Below, piece by piece: positions 8,789 to 18,126 of a stretch of 64,000 bases of DNA. Each line of letters starts with the position of its first letter. Position 1 is the first letter of the stretch. Below the pieces are notes generated by a model that saw nothing but the letters and a program-made list of their open reading frames with translations, was not told where the DNA came from and made no database searches. The translations under genes and the position numbers were made by a program. Source of the DNA: JBCCGG01 sp039029395 (GTDB lineage: Bacteria > Pseudomonadota > Alphaproteobacteria > Kiloniellales > JAKSDN01); NCBI GenBank assembly GCA_039029395.1, contig JBCCGG010000001.1:186001-250000 (forward strand), read 5' to 3'.

Positions 8789-9562
8789 ATGGCCAACAGC
8801 GTCGTATTGATCCACGGGGCCTTCGCAGGGCCATGGACCATGGAGACCTTCGCGGGCAAATTTCGGGACCGCGGCTGGGACTGTCACACGCCGGCTTTAC
8901 GCTTTCACGACGGCGATCCCAAAGCGGACCCGGATCCGGCCTTCGCCGAGACCAGCATCCTGGACTACACCGAAGACCTGGCAGAGTTCGTCGAGACACT
9001 GGAGTCTCCGCCGATCATCGGCGGTCACGCGGTCGGCGGCCTGATCGCCCAAAAGCTGGCGGCTAGGGGCCTGGCCCGCGGTCTTTTGCTGCTCAATTCA
9101 AATGTACCCTGGGGTCTCTTGCCGGCGACCGACGATCAACGGGCCGTCGCCAAGGGGCTGATGAGCGCAGGCGCATTTTGGCAGCAGCCCATGCGCGTAG
9201 AGTTCGACCTGATCGCCGACTATGCCCTGAACAAGCTGACGCCGGAGGCCCAGCGCGTGGTGTTCGAGCGGCTCGGCCCGGAGTCGGGCCGGGTCGTGTT
9301 CGAGATGTTCTTCTGGATGTTCGATGACGCCCGGGCGACCGAGGTCGACTTCGATCGGGTCGACTGCCCGGTGCTGGTGGTCACCGGTGCGGAGGATCGG
9401 GCCGTGCCCTCGGTGAGCGCCCGACAGATCGCCGACTGCTATGGCTCGCGCGCCAGCCTGCGCGAGGTGCCGGGCCGCGCCCATTTCATCACGCTCGAGC
9501 CCGGTTGGGAGCGGGTCGCAGAAGATTGCGCCGAATGGATGGCGGAGGTCTTCGGGACCTAG
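8789..9562 (+). CDS. Alpha/beta hydrolase-fold protein with Ala at the nucleophile position
   Basis: A 257-residue cytosolic alpha/beta hydrolase-fold protein. It opens with VVLIHGAFAGPW, the oxyanion-hole HG motif. The nucleophile elbow, normally G-H-S-x-G-G, reads GGHAVGG, so residue 81 is Ala rather than Ser (codon GCG near 9029). The other two triad positions are kept: Asp in VTGAEDRAVPS and His in GRAHFITLEPGW. It may be a non-hydrolytic member that binds a ligand or uses another mechanism. The ATG at 8789 follows the RBS-like GGGAAGG; an open frame extends upstream to 8633 but does not look like family sequence. The orphan gene at 8600 is divergently transcribed. Confidence 0.88.
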   Translation: MANSVVLIHGAFAGPWTMETFAGKFRDRGWDCHTPALRFHDGDPKADPDPAFAETSILDYTEDLAEFVETLESPPIIGGHAVGGLIAQKLAARGLARGLLLLNSNVPWGLLPATDDQRAVAKGLMSAGAFWQQPMRVEFDLIADYALNKLTPEAQRVVFERLGPESGRVVFEMFFWMFDDARATEVDFDRVDCPVLVVTGAEDRAVPSVSARQIADCYGSRASLREVPGRAHFITLEPGWERVAEDCAEWMAEVFGT

Positions 9563-9575
9563 GCCCCGGGGAGGC

Positions 9576-9977
9576 TCAGCCGGCGGCCAGCGCCGCGAAG
9601 CCGCCGAGGCCCAGGTTGGTGAGCGCGCCGGTGATCAGCGCCACGAAGGTCAGCGACATTCCGGCGACCCTGATCGGGATCGTCTCCGGCTCCTGGCTGA
9701 CCCCATAGGCATGGATCAGGCGGCCGGCGATCAGCGCCAGGCCAATGGCGTTGATCAGCCACCCAGAGGTGCCCTGAAGCTCGGCCAAGGCCATCAGCAG
9801 CAGGGCCAAGGGCACGTACTCGGCGAAATTGCCGTGCACTCGCTGGCAGCGCCGCAGATGGCTATCGCCACCGTCGCCCAGCGCCACCCCGGCGCCGCGC
9901 CGGGCCCGGATCACCCTAAAGCTCAAGGCGACGAAGATCAGGGTCGCGAGCCCGGCATAGATCGGCGTTATGGTCAT
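9576..9977 (-). CDS. MAPEG family membrane protein (YecN-like)
   Basis: A 133-residue integral membrane protein of the MAPEG superfamily, related to glutathione-dependent enzymes and to E. coli YecN. Four hydrophobic segments can be seen. The signature RCQRVHGNFAEYVPLALLL lies at about residues 42-60, and AGRLIHAYGVS follows in the third helix region; these are the conserved Arg/His/Asn/Glu residues around the glutathione site in the family. The start at ATG 9977 (MTITPIYAGL) has an upstream AGGAGA. Longer frames run through the aspS promoter region and are not supported. The substrate is unknown. Confidence 0.87.
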   Translation of the reverse strand: MTITPIYAGLATLIFVALSFRVIRARRGAGVALGDGGDSHLRRCQRVHGNFAEYVPLALLLMALAELQGTSGWLINAIGLALIAGRLIHAYGVSQEPETIPIRVAGMSLTFVALITGALTNLGLGGFAALAAG

Positions 9978-10137
9978 GGTTCGTCTCCTGGATGTCGTTC
10001 GATCCGCGAATGAGATACGCAGCAGCGCCGGGCGCGGATCTTGCCACACGCTGTCCAGCCCCGGCACCCTTGACAAAGCCCGCCCGATCGGTCCTTTTGC
10101 CGGCCGTTCTCTTCCGTCCAAGTCTAGGTTTCTTCCC

Positions 10138-11916
10138 ATGCATGCCTACCGCACCCACAGCTGTGGCGAGCTGCGCGCCTCCCATGCGGGCCAGACGGCG
10201 CGCCTGTCCGGCTGGGTCCACCGCAAGCGCGACCACGGCCAGCTGCTGTTCATCGACCTGCGCGACCACTATGGCCTGACACAGTGCGTTGTCGACGTCT
10301 CGAGTCCGCTCTTTCCCGAGCTCGAATCGATCCGGCCCGAGAGCGTCATCACCGTGACCGGCCCGGTGGTCGAGCGCGACGGCGAGACGGTCAATCCCAA
10401 GCTGCCGACCGGCCACGTGGAGCTTCGGGTCGAAGAGCTGACCGTGCAGTCCCGCGCCGAGCTGCTGCCGCTTCAGGTCAACGCCGAGGAGGATGCCGGC
10501 GAGGAGACCCGCCTGCGCTATCGCTATTTGGATCTGCGCCGGGAGCGCATGCAAAAGCGCATCCTGCTGCGCGCCCAGGTCATCGCCTCGATCCGCCGGC
10601 GCATGATCGAGCAGGGCTTCAACGAGTTCCAGACACCGATCTTGACCGCCAGCAGCCCCGAGGGCGCGCGCGACTACTTGGTGCCGAGCCGGATCCATCC
10701 GGGCAAGTTCTACGCGCTGCCCCAGGCGCCCCAGATGTTCAAGCAGCTGCTGATGGTCGCCGGCTTCGACCGCTACTTCCAGATCGCGCCCTGCTTCCGG
10801 GACGAGGACGCCCGGGCCGACCGCTCGCCGGGCGAGTTCTACCAGCTCGATTTCGAGATGAGCTTCGTCACCCAAGAGGACGTCTTTGCCGCGCTCGAGC
10901 CGGTCCTAGCAGGATTGTTCGAGGAGTTCGCCGAGGGCCGCACGGTTTCGCCGGCGCCGTTCCGAAGGATTCCCTTCGAGACCGCCATGCTGACCTACGG
11001 CACGGACAAGCCCGACCTGCGCAACCCGATCGAGATCGTCGACGTGACCGAAGCCTTCCGGGGCGGCGGCTTCAAGATCTTCGACCGGGTGATCGAAGGC
11101 GGCGGCGTGGTGCGCGCGATCCCGGCGCCCGGCGCCGGATCCCAGCCGCGTTCCTTCTTCGACAAGATGAACGACTGGGCGCGCGGCACCGGCGCCGCCG
11201 GCCTCGGCTACATCGTCTATGGCGCCGAGGGCCCACAGGGGCCGATCGCAAAGAACCTCAAGGCCGAGCGCAGCCAGGCGATCTTCGAGGCGGCCGGCCT
11301 GAAAGAGGGCGACGCGGTCTTCTTCGCCGCCGACAAGAAGAAACCGGCGGCGCGCTTCGCCGGCCTGGTGCGCGACAAGCTGGGCCAGGATCTGGAGCTG
11401 ATCGCGACCGGCGGCTTCGAGTTTTGCTGGATCGTCGACTTCCCGATGTACGAGCAGGACGAGGAGACCGGCCTGATCGAGTTCAGCCACAACCCCTTCT
11501 CCATGCCCCAGGGCGGTCTGAAGGCGCTGGAGAGCGAGGACCCGCTGAGCCTCAAGGCCTTTCAATACGACATCGTGTGCAACGGCGTGGAGCTTTCCTC
11601 GGGCGCGATCCGGAACCATCTGCCCGAGGTCATGTACAAGGCCTTCGCGATCGCCGGCTACAGCGCGGCCGAGGTCGAGGAGCGCTTCGCCGGGCTCTTG
11701 AGCGCGCTCAAGTTCGGCGCGCCGCCCCACGGCGGCTCGGCGCCGGGCATCGACCGAATCGTCATGCTGCTGGCGGAGGAGCCCAATATCCGCGAGGTCG
11801 TCGCCTTCCCCATGAACCAGCGCGCCGAGGATCTGATGATGCAAGCCCCGGCCGAGGTGCCCGACGAGCGCCTGAAGGAGCTCTTCCTCAAGCTCGACCT
11901 GCCGCCGGAGGATTAG
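10138..11916 (+). CDS. aspS: Aspartate--tRNA(Asp/Asn) ligase
   Basis: AspRS charges tRNA-Asp; in many alphaproteobacteria it also mischarges tRNA-Asn, which is then amidated. The 592-residue product has an N-terminal OB-fold anticodon domain (SGWVHRKRDHGQLLFIDLRD), the class II catalytic core with motif 2 around CFRDEDARADRSPGEFYQLD, a bacterial-type GAD insertion, and motif 3 GGSAPGIDRIVMLL. The length is that of bacterial AspRS. The start at ATG 10138 (MHAYRTHSCGEL) gives the expected N-terminus, and the upstream extension to 9970 has no homology. Its stop overlaps that of the convergent S9 peptidase gene by four bases. Confidence 0.96.
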   Translation: MHAYRTHSCGELRASHAGQTARLSGWVHRKRDHGQLLFIDLRDHYGLTQCVVDVSSPLFPELESIRPESVITVTGPVVERDGETVNPKLPTGHVELRVEELTVQSRAELLPLQVNAEEDAGEETRLRYRYLDLRRERMQKRILLRAQVIASIRRRMIEQGFNEFQTPILTASSPEGARDYLVPSRIHPGKFYALPQAPQMFKQLLMVAGFDRYFQIAPCFRDEDARADRSPGEFYQLDFEMSFVTQEDVFAALEPVLAGLFEEFAEGRTVSPAPFRRIPFETAMLTYGTDKPDLRNPIEIVDVTEAFRGGGFKIFDRVIEGGGVVRAIPAPGAGSQPRSFFDKMNDWARGTGAAGLGYIVYGAEGPQGPIAKNLKAERSQAIFEAAGLKEGDAVFFAADKKKPAARFAGLVRDKLGQDLELIATGGFEFCWIVDFPMYEQDEETGLIEFSHNPFSMPQGGLKALESEDPLSLKAFQYDIVCNGVELSSGAIRNHLPEVMYKAFAIAGYSAAEVEERFAGLLSALKFGAPPHGGSAPGIDRIVMLLAEEPNIREVVAFPMNQRAEDLMMQAPAEVPDERLKELFLKLDLPPED

Positions 11917-13988
11917 GTCGGCGCCTTGGTCCGATGCTGCTCGGTCCAGTCCAGGCAGGATTGCAGGAGCCGCAGGTACAGCTTTGGCGGATAGAATTCG
12001 TGGTCGGAGTCGGGGTAGCCCACCAGGTGGGCCTCGACACCAACCCGCTTTAGGGCGCGGTAGAACTCCCGCAGCTGAGAGAAGGGCACGTTCCCGTCTA
12101 GCAGCCCGCCTTGGATCAGGGTCGGGGTCTTCGCGTTCTTGACGTGGAAGATCGGCGAGCGGTCCAGGAACATCTGCAGGTGGTCAATGAAGCTGCCGCC
12201 CATGTACCAGCTGGTTTGAAAGTACTCGTTGGTCCCCTCCAGGCTGATGAAGTCGGTCTCTCCGGCGACCGGGCAGGCCGACTTGAAGCGGTCGCTTTGG
12301 GTGATGATCCAGCTGGTCAGGGTGCCGCCGTTGCTTTGGCCGATCAGAAAGAGCTGCTCGGGATCGGCAAGCCCTAGGTCGATGACGTGGTCGACGCCCG
12401 AGATGATGTCCTGGTAGTCCAGAACGCCGAAGTTGCCCACCAGCTCCTCGCTGAACTTGCGCCCGTAGCCGAGCGAGCCCCGATAGTTCACCCTTAGGAC
12501 AAAGTAGCCCTTTGCCGAATAGGCCGCGGTCGCGAAGTACTTCATCAAGGGCAGGTACTCGTTGAAATCAGCGCCGTTTGGCCCGCCGTGGATCTGCACG
12601 ACCAGGGGGTAGCGCTGGCCTTCGCCGTAGCTCTGGGGATAGGTCAGGAGGCCTTCGACCGGAGTGCCGTCGAGGGAGCGCCAATGGACCAGCTGGGTCT
12701 CGCCGATCGGCACAGTGGTGAAGGCCTGATTCTCCTTGGTAATTTTTTGCGGCGCAAAGCCCTCGAGGTCGCCGATGTAGACTTCCGGCGGCTTGTTGTA
12801 GCTTTGACCGACGATCGCGAGCTTATCGTTGTCCTTGTCGAGCGCGATGAAGGAGGAGACCAGGTAGGTGTTGACCCCCGGCACGTTCAGATCCTCGGGC
12901 GCGCCAAAGATCTTCGCCGGTGGGCGTCCGTCGATCGGCATCCGGTAAAAGGAAAAGGTCGCGCGGTCGTTCTCCACGTAGAAGAGGCTTTGGGAGTCCG
13001 CCGCCCATTGCCACGGAATGGGCGACTCGCTCTTGGTTTTCGGCAGCTGGACGGTCTTGCCGCCCGTGGCTGGGATTAGCTTGATGTCCCACAAAAAGGA
13101 CCATTTGAAGGGGCCGGGGGCATTGACGAAGGCGATCCAATTGCCGTCCGGCGAGTACTTCGGGAAGTACTTCCAGTGCGCGTTGTCGGTGACGATCTTG
13201 GTGATGCCTCCGGCCTCCAGGTCCGCGATGGCGAGCTGCGCCTCGGTCCAGGAGTCCAAGCCCGGCGCCGCCTGATAGGCGAAGACGATCGCTTTGCCGT
13301 CCGGCGCCCAGTCGTAGACCCAGCCGCCGCCCCAGTCGCTCACGGTGAAGTCCTGGCCGGCGGTCAGGTTTCTAATAGCGCCGCCGTCCAGCGTCAGGAG
13401 CCAGAGGTGGGTCTTGTTGAAGACCGCCGGGTTCTCAACCACCGGCTCCTGATAGTCGGGATCCGCCATCACGAAGGCGATGGACCTGCCGTCCGGCGCC
13501 CACTTGAAGCTCGAGATGTCTTTCTTGGCATCGGTGAGCTGGCGCTTGTCGCCGCCGTCCGCGTCGACCGACCAGATGTTGGTTCGGCCGGACTGGGACG
13601 ACAAATAGGCGACCCGCGTGCCATCCGGCGACCACTGGGGCCCGGCGTGGTGCGGGGCCGGCTCGAGCAGGGTCTGAAGCCTGTTGCCGTCCAGATCCGA
13701 GATTACGAACTCGGTGAGGTAGGCATCGTTCTCTAGATCAGTCGTGTTGATGCCGTAGAGCAGCGCCTTGCCGTCGGGTGAGAAGGACAGGTCGGAGAGC
13801 CGCTTGACCTTGAGGCTTAGCTCCGGCGTCCACTGCTGCTGCGCCTCGGCGGCTTGGGGGAGCAGGAGCACGAGTGCGAGCAGGAGAGAGTGGGATCTTC
13901 TGGCGAGCCGGCTACTATGCTTCGTCGCAGCCTCCGAAGACTTCGTTCCCAGATCGTCTCGACACCCCTGTGGCTCACAGGTCTCCAT
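11913..13988 (-). CDS. S9 family serine peptidase (prolyl oligopeptidase/dipeptidyl aminopeptidase type), exported
   Basis: A roughly 690-residue secreted peptidase. After about 35 charged N-terminal residues comes a hydrophobic signal segment (HSLLLALVLLLPQAAEAQQQ). A WD40-like beta-propeller follows, with several SPDG repeats (FSPDGKALLY, WSPDGTRVAY, WAPDGRSIAF, YSPDGNWIAF), then the C-terminal alpha/beta hydrolase domain. The triad is visible: Ser in LIGQSNGG, Asp in GLLDGNVPFSQ, His in YPDSDHEFYPP. Of two adjacent in-frame ATGs (13994 and 13988), the second lies at proper distance from AGGAG, so 13988 is preferred. It probably cleaves short peptides in the periplasm. It converges on aspS and overlaps its stop. 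Confidence 0.93.
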   Translation of the reverse strand: METCEPQGCRDDLGTKSSEAATKHSSRLARRSHSLLLALVLLLPQAAEAQQQWTPELSLKVKRLSDLSFSPDGKALLYGINTTDLENDAYLTEFVISDLDGNRLQTLLEPAPHHAGPQWSPDGTRVAYLSSQSGRTNIWSVDADGGDKRQLTDAKKDISSFKWAPDGRSIAFVMADPDYQEPVVENPAVFNKTHLWLLTLDGGAIRNLTAGQDFTVSDWGGGWVYDWAPDGKAIVFAYQAAPGLDSWTEAQLAIADLEAGGITKIVTDNAHWKYFPKYSPDGNWIAFVNAPGPFKWSFLWDIKLIPATGGKTVQLPKTKSESPIPWQWAADSQSLFYVENDRATFSFYRMPIDGRPPAKIFGAPEDLNVPGVNTYLVSSFIALDKDNDKLAIVGQSYNKPPEVYIGDLEGFAPQKITKENQAFTTVPIGETQLVHWRSLDGTPVEGLLTYPQSYGEGQRYPLVVQIHGGPNGADFNEYLPLMKYFATAAYSAKGYFVLRVNYRGSLGYGRKFSEELVGNFGVLDYQDIISGVDHVIDLGLADPEQLFLIGQSNGGTLTSWIITQSDRFKSACPVAGETDFISLEGTNEYFQTSWYMGGSFIDHLQMFLDRSPIFHVKNAKTPTLIQGGLLDGNVPFSQLREFYRALKRVGVEAHLVGYPDSDHEFYPPKLYLRLLQSCLDWTEQHRTKAPT

Positions 13989-13994
13989 ATCCAT

Positions 13995-14656
13995 TCTCCT
14001 ATCTCACGATTCATTGCGGACCGCACATCCAAGCGCGGCAGAAGGCTAGCACTGCAGGTTGTTGGGGGCGATTGGCAATTTAGCCGCTTGCAAGCCGCGT
14101 GCGTCGCGGCGAACCATGCGGGCAAATCAGAGGCCTGCCGCCGATTCGCCCGAACCGATGGCAAAACCGCCGCCTGTGCTGCACTTCGCGCGCGGAGATT
14201 TGAAGCCGCGAGTTCCAGCCCAGCTGCCGTCGGTATGATGTTGAGAGAATCAGTTTTAATTTATGCAAATAAAAAGGTTGTCAATATTTCTTACGATTTA
14301 GATTGAGGTTCAAATTCCGCCTCTGCGGCGCAAATCCAGACCCGGTTGGCGCTCCGTTGCATGGGGTCGTTCCAGGCAAAAGACGGAAGGGATACACCAT
14401 TCCCCGGCAAACTCACAGGTTATCGAAAAAAACTCTTATATTTTGTAGGTGGTTATAGATCTAACCTTAAACAAAATATTATCTTTCTATGCCAAAGTAA
14501 TATTCTAAAAAGGCTATTCGACCTTAGTGCCGGTCGAGACGGCGCGCGCCACGGGCCGCCGGGAGCCGTGCTCTTCACTGTCGATTGCCAAGGGGCCAGG
14601 CCTCTTCTAGACTCCCGGCCCTTGATTGATGCCACTGGACTGGGGGCTAGCTGACC
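13995..14656. other. AT-rich intergenic region without a supported gene
   Basis: A 660-base stretch between two divergently placed genes, unusually AT-rich from about 14,230 to 14,530. Open frames in it are short, have no ribosome binding site and no recognisable protein. A weak dyad GGTTA-TAGATC-TAACC is at 14451-14466. The stretch probably carries the promoters of the S9 peptidase (leftward) and the deiminase-fold gene (rightward). No tRNA or clear small RNA could be recognised. Confidence 0.5.
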
Positions 14657-15691
14657 ATGTCGACACCTCTCGACAGGGGGTTCTTCGCGCCGGCCGATTG
14701 GGCCGTCAACGGCCGTTGCTGGATGGCCTGGCCGGCCCGCGAGGCGCTTTGGGGCGAAGGCCTCGAGGCGGCGCAGGACGACGTTGTCGAGCTGGCCACC
14801 GCGATTGCCGAGCACGAGCCGGTCACCGTGATCGCCGGGCCGGAGAACCTGGCCGAGGCCTCCTTGCGCTTCGGCGCCGGGATCTCCTGCGTGCCCATGG
14901 CGCTCGACGATTGCTGGCTGCGCGATGCCGGTCCGATCTTCCTGAGCAACGGCGCCGGCGCCTTGGCCGGACTCGACGGCGGCTTCACTGGCTGGGGCGG
15001 GCGGGTCATGCCGCACGAGCAGGACTCGGCCTTGGCCGCCGCTTGGCTCGCCGAGCACGAGATTGAGCGCTTTGCCGCCGGCCTCGCGCTCGAGGGCGGC
15101 GCGGTCTGCCTGGACGGCGAGGGAACGGTCCTGGCCAGCGAGGCCAGCCTGCTCGACCCCAAGCGCAACCCCGAGCCCGATACCCAGGCGATCGAGCAGG
15201 CCTTGAAAGCGGCCCTCGGCGCCGAGAAGGTGATCTGGCTGACCGGCCGCCTTGAAGGCGATCCGACCGGCGGGCGGGTCGACAACCTGGCCTGCTTCGC
15301 ACGGCCGGGCGTGGTCCTGACCCAGGTGACCGACGAGCAGGACGACGCCAACCATCCGGTCCTGGCCGAGAACCTAGAGCGCCTGCGGGCTGCCAGCGAC
15401 GCCAAGGGCCGACAGCTCGAGGTCGTCGAGATCGAGCAGCCGCGCGCCCAGGTACGTGAGGACGGCGGGCGGCTGGCGCTGTCCTACGTCAGCCTCTACC
15501 TGGCCAAGGGCGCGGTCCTGGTGCCGTCTTACGAGAAGGTCGGAGACGAGAAGGCCTTCGACATCATCGATCAGGCCTTCCCCGAGCACGAGGCGATCCA
15601 AGTCCCGATCCTCGGCTTGGCCGCCCAAGGCGCCGGCATCCGCGCGGTGACCCTCGGCCAGCCGGCGCCGCCGGAAGAAGGCGACGACTAA
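14657..15691 (+). CDS. Agmatine deiminase-family protein lacking catalytic Cys and His
   Basis: A 344-residue member of the agmatine deiminase / porphyromonas-type peptidylarginine deiminase fold. Active members hydrolyse agmatine to N-carbamoylputrescine. Several landmarks are kept: DDCWLRDAGP at residues 84-93 and LEGGAVCLDGEGT at 145-157. At the position of the catalytic His (family G-H-x-D-N) it reads GGRVDN, with Arg207. At the C-terminal catalytic loop (family G-G-G-x-I-H-C-I-T-Q-Q) it reads QGAGIRAVTLGQP, with Arg329-Ala330 replacing His-Cys. The frame is intact across both sites. By known mechanism it should not deiminate, so a binding or regulatory role is more likely. It converges on the spermidine-synthase-like gene with a four-base overlap. 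Confidence 0.85.
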   Translation: MSTPLDRGFFAPADWAVNGRCWMAWPAREALWGEGLEAAQDDVVELATAIAEHEPVTVIAGPENLAEASLRFGAGISCVPMALDDCWLRDAGPIFLSNGAGALAGLDGGFTGWGGRVMPHEQDSALAAAWLAEHEIERFAAGLALEGGAVCLDGEGTVLASEASLLDPKRNPEPDTQAIEQALKAALGAEKVIWLTGRLEGDPTGGRVDNLACFARPGVVLTQVTDEQDDANHPVLAENLERLRAASDAKGRQLEVVEIEQPRAQVREDGGRLALSYVSLYLAKGAVLVPSYEKVGDEKAFDIIDQAFPEHEAIQVPILGLAAQGAGIRAVTLGQPAPPEEGDD

Positions 15692-18126
15692 GCGAGTGCC
15701 AGGCGTCTCCTGCGATGCGCCAGAATGCAAAGCAGCGACATGCCATAGAACGCCATCGCCAAGAGCGTCATGGACTTAATGCCGGTCATCATTGTGGTGT
15801 ACTCGAGCAAGCCGCCGACGACCGCTCCCAGGATGTTGGCGCCGATCGAGGCTCCGGCCACGCTCGAGTCGGCATAGGAGCGCGCAAAGATAATGCCTGC
15901 AAAGAAGACCGGCGACACGATCGCCAAGGCAACCAGGCCGGTCAGGAGCCACCCCTTGTCCAAGGTCGCCGACAGGTCCAGCGAATAGCTTAGGGCAAGG
16001 CTGGCGAAGAGGCCCAGATAGGCGATCCAGCGAAGATCGCGGCGGACCATCATCGTAGTCGCGTTCGCCAGGATGATCAGCGCCAGGACCAAGCCGATTG
16101 CCACGGCGGAAACGATCCAGGTCGTCCCATAGAGCAGCGCCAGCCGGTTGATGGCATAGACCTCCATCAAGAGGAAGCCGGCACCGAGGCAGAACATATG
16201 GCCCCGAAAGAAATTGACCATGCGAACCTCAAGGCCGCCGAACTTCAGGAACAAGACGGACACCAGGATCAGCACGGCAATGGCAACGGCGTAGGCCGCC
16301 GGGATGGTCTTTTCGGGCAGATAGAGAAACGGCCAATCGTCAACGGGCAGCACCTGCGCATTCATCTGGATGGAAGCGCCATCGACGAAGGGAGCGCCGA
16401 CTTGGCAGGCGACGTGAATCTGCGTGCTGTGGATCAGAGTCAACTCAGCCTTGGAGCCGCACCCCGACTCCAGAAGTCCGGCGAAGCGTTGCTGGAGCCA
16501 GGGCTCGAGCGCGACGCCGGTAATGACGATCCAGCCGCCCGGCTTCACAAGGCGGGAGGCATCGCGAATGCTCTCGACGGTGAACACGTAGTTGTCCAAG
16601 CGAACGCTGGAACGACCAAGCTGCGTATGGGCATCGAGCGCGCCGAAGACGACCAGATCGTAGCTCTGGCTCTCAAGCTCGCGGAAGGCCTTGCGTGCGT
16701 CGTTGACGATGACGCGCACCCTGGGGTCGCTGTAGGGTTGGTTGGGGTGATAGCGTTGACCGAAGTTCACGATCGCCGGATCTATCTCGATGGCATCGAC
16801 GCTCTTGGCGTTGGTCAAGAGCGCCAAGGCCACTTCGTTGCCGCTGCCGGCGCCGACGACCAGAACCCGATCGAGGTTCTCGCGCCCTTGGAAGGTCACA
16901 TAGTATCTGGAGGTCTCAATCTCCTCCTGAGTCAATTCATCGAAGGGCCGCATCGTGCGCGCCCGCTGAAAGTACACGTCCGAGATCTGCAGGTTGTAGC
17001 CGTCGTTGAGTTTATGGCCGATGATCTTTTGATAGGGCGACCAAACGGTCTCGCCGACGCCGGGCCATACGGCGAAAACGCAGAACAGACCAATCGGCAA
17101 GAGGCTCAGCATCGAGCGCTGCCACGGTACGATGAGCGCCAGCCCCAGCAAGCCGAGCGCGATCCAGTAGATGGGAGGCGACCAGAGGTATCCGAGCCCG
17201 GCGAAGATGAGGATGCCTAGGAGGCTTCCGCAAATGTCGACCGTGTAGCCGCGAAGCCGATTCACCTGCTCGAGCGCATCGCCAAGAAACCGCCCGAGGT
17301 AGGAGAACAGCGTTGCGATCATGAGAAAGATCAGCACGATGACGATCGTCGTGTAGATCGTGGCCGATGCCTGGTTCGTGCGGCTGGCGGCATCGATCAG
17401 AGCGTCTCCAAGCATGAATTCCGTCGATGCGTTGGCGGCCAGCGCGCTCAACTTGTCGTCAAAGAACAACGCGATCTGACTGAGGGTGGCGAGCGTCGCG
17501 GCCAAGAGGAGGAAAAAGAACAACAGGTGGGCCTTCGTGCCATTGCTCCTGAAGCATCCCAGTCCCAAACCCAGAAAAGCGGCGATCAAGGGGATGTTCT
17601 TGTAGAATGAGAAGATCCTGACTTGCGACGCGGCATATCTGATCAAGACGATCTCGATGAACAAAATCGATATCGTGACGATAAGAAGCGCCAAGTAGGG
17701 TCTTTTGTTCAGTAACGAGTCCGAATTTTGAAAAACGGGCGTTTCGTCCGCAATAATATCCAGAACTCGTCTTCTGTTGAGTTGCGTGTAGAGCGCCAGA
17801 ACAAAGAGCGCTGTTCCCACATAGAGCGAATTCCGCAGCTCCTGCTGCGAAGTCTCCAGTAGGCGGATCGGCGTGGCGGGATCCAACAGCAGACAAAGCG
17901 CCAAGCCGGCTGGAGCGATAGAGAGTAGAAGGCCTGAACGCGTGAAAAACCCAGCAGCTGCGCAACATGCTAAGAACCACAGCGCAGCCAGAAGTAGGTC
18001 CGACTCTTTCGCCAGACTTATCTGATCGAAGTCGCCGGCTCGAAGCTTAAGAAGCGGCACGAAGAGCAGAATGCCAGCAATGCAAACACAAAACAGAACC
18101 CAAGGAACAATCCTGCTAACTGTCAT
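15688..18126 (-). CDS. Multi-pass membrane protein with embedded spermidine synthase-like methyltransferase-fold domain
   Basis: An 812-residue protein. About ten hydrophobic helices fill residues 1-365. A soluble Rossmann domain spans roughly 370-590, with VLVVGAGSGNEVALAL and the acidic DAIEIDPAIV typical of spermidine synthases. A second set of membrane helices then runs to the C-terminus. In true SpeE the strand-4 loop carries the catalytic Asp (VDSSDP-like); here it reads VVFGALDAH, so spermidine synthesis is doubtful. Such fused membrane/spermidine-synthase-like proteins are widespread and mostly uncharacterised. AT-richer sequence precedes it. It converges on the deiminase-fold gene, which also belongs to a polyamine family; the two are not in one transcript. 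Confidence 0.85.
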   Translation of the reverse strand: MTVSRIVPWVLFCVCIAGILLFVPLLKLRAGDFDQISLAKESDLLLAALWFLACCAAAGFFTRSGLLLSIAPAGLALCLLLDPATPIRLLETSQQELRNSLYVGTALFVLALYTQLNRRRVLDIIADETPVFQNSDSLLNKRPYLALLIVTISILFIEIVLIRYAASQVRIFSFYKNIPLIAAFLGLGLGCFRSNGTKAHLLFFFLLLAATLATLSQIALFFDDKLSALAANASTEFMLGDALIDAASRTNQASATIYTTIVIVLIFLMIATLFSYLGRFLGDALEQVNRLRGYTVDICGSLLGILIFAGLGYLWSPPIYWIALGLLGLALIVPWQRSMLSLLPIGLFCVFAVWPGVGETVWSPYQKIIGHKLNDGYNLQISDVYFQRARTMRPFDELTQEEIETSRYYVTFQGRENLDRVLVVGAGSGNEVALALLTNAKSVDAIEIDPAIVNFGQRYHPNQPYSDPRVRVIVNDARKAFRELESQSYDLVVFGALDAHTQLGRSSVRLDNYVFTVESIRDASRLVKPGGWIVITGVALEPWLQQRFAGLLESGCGSKAELTLIHSTQIHVACQVGAPFVDGASIQMNAQVLPVDDWPFLYLPEKTIPAAYAVAIAVLILVSVLFLKFGGLEVRMVNFFRGHMFCLGAGFLLMEVYAINRLALLYGTTWIVSAVAIGLVLALIILANATTMMVRRDLRWIAYLGLFASLALSYSLDLSATLDKGWLLTGLVALAIVSPVFFAGIIFARSYADSSVAGASIGANILGAVVGGLLEYTTMMTGIKSMTLLAMAFYGMSLLCILAHRRRRLALA

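Noticed and set aside
14300..14325. T-arm-like GGTTCAAATTCC suggesting a tRNA remnant
   Set aside because: The flanking bases do not pair as a T-stem, and no anticodon arm or acceptor stem could be built.
14346..14654. 102-residue open frame in the AT-rich gap
   Set aside because: No ribosome binding site, mixed composition and no protein-like pattern; it ends at the real gene start.
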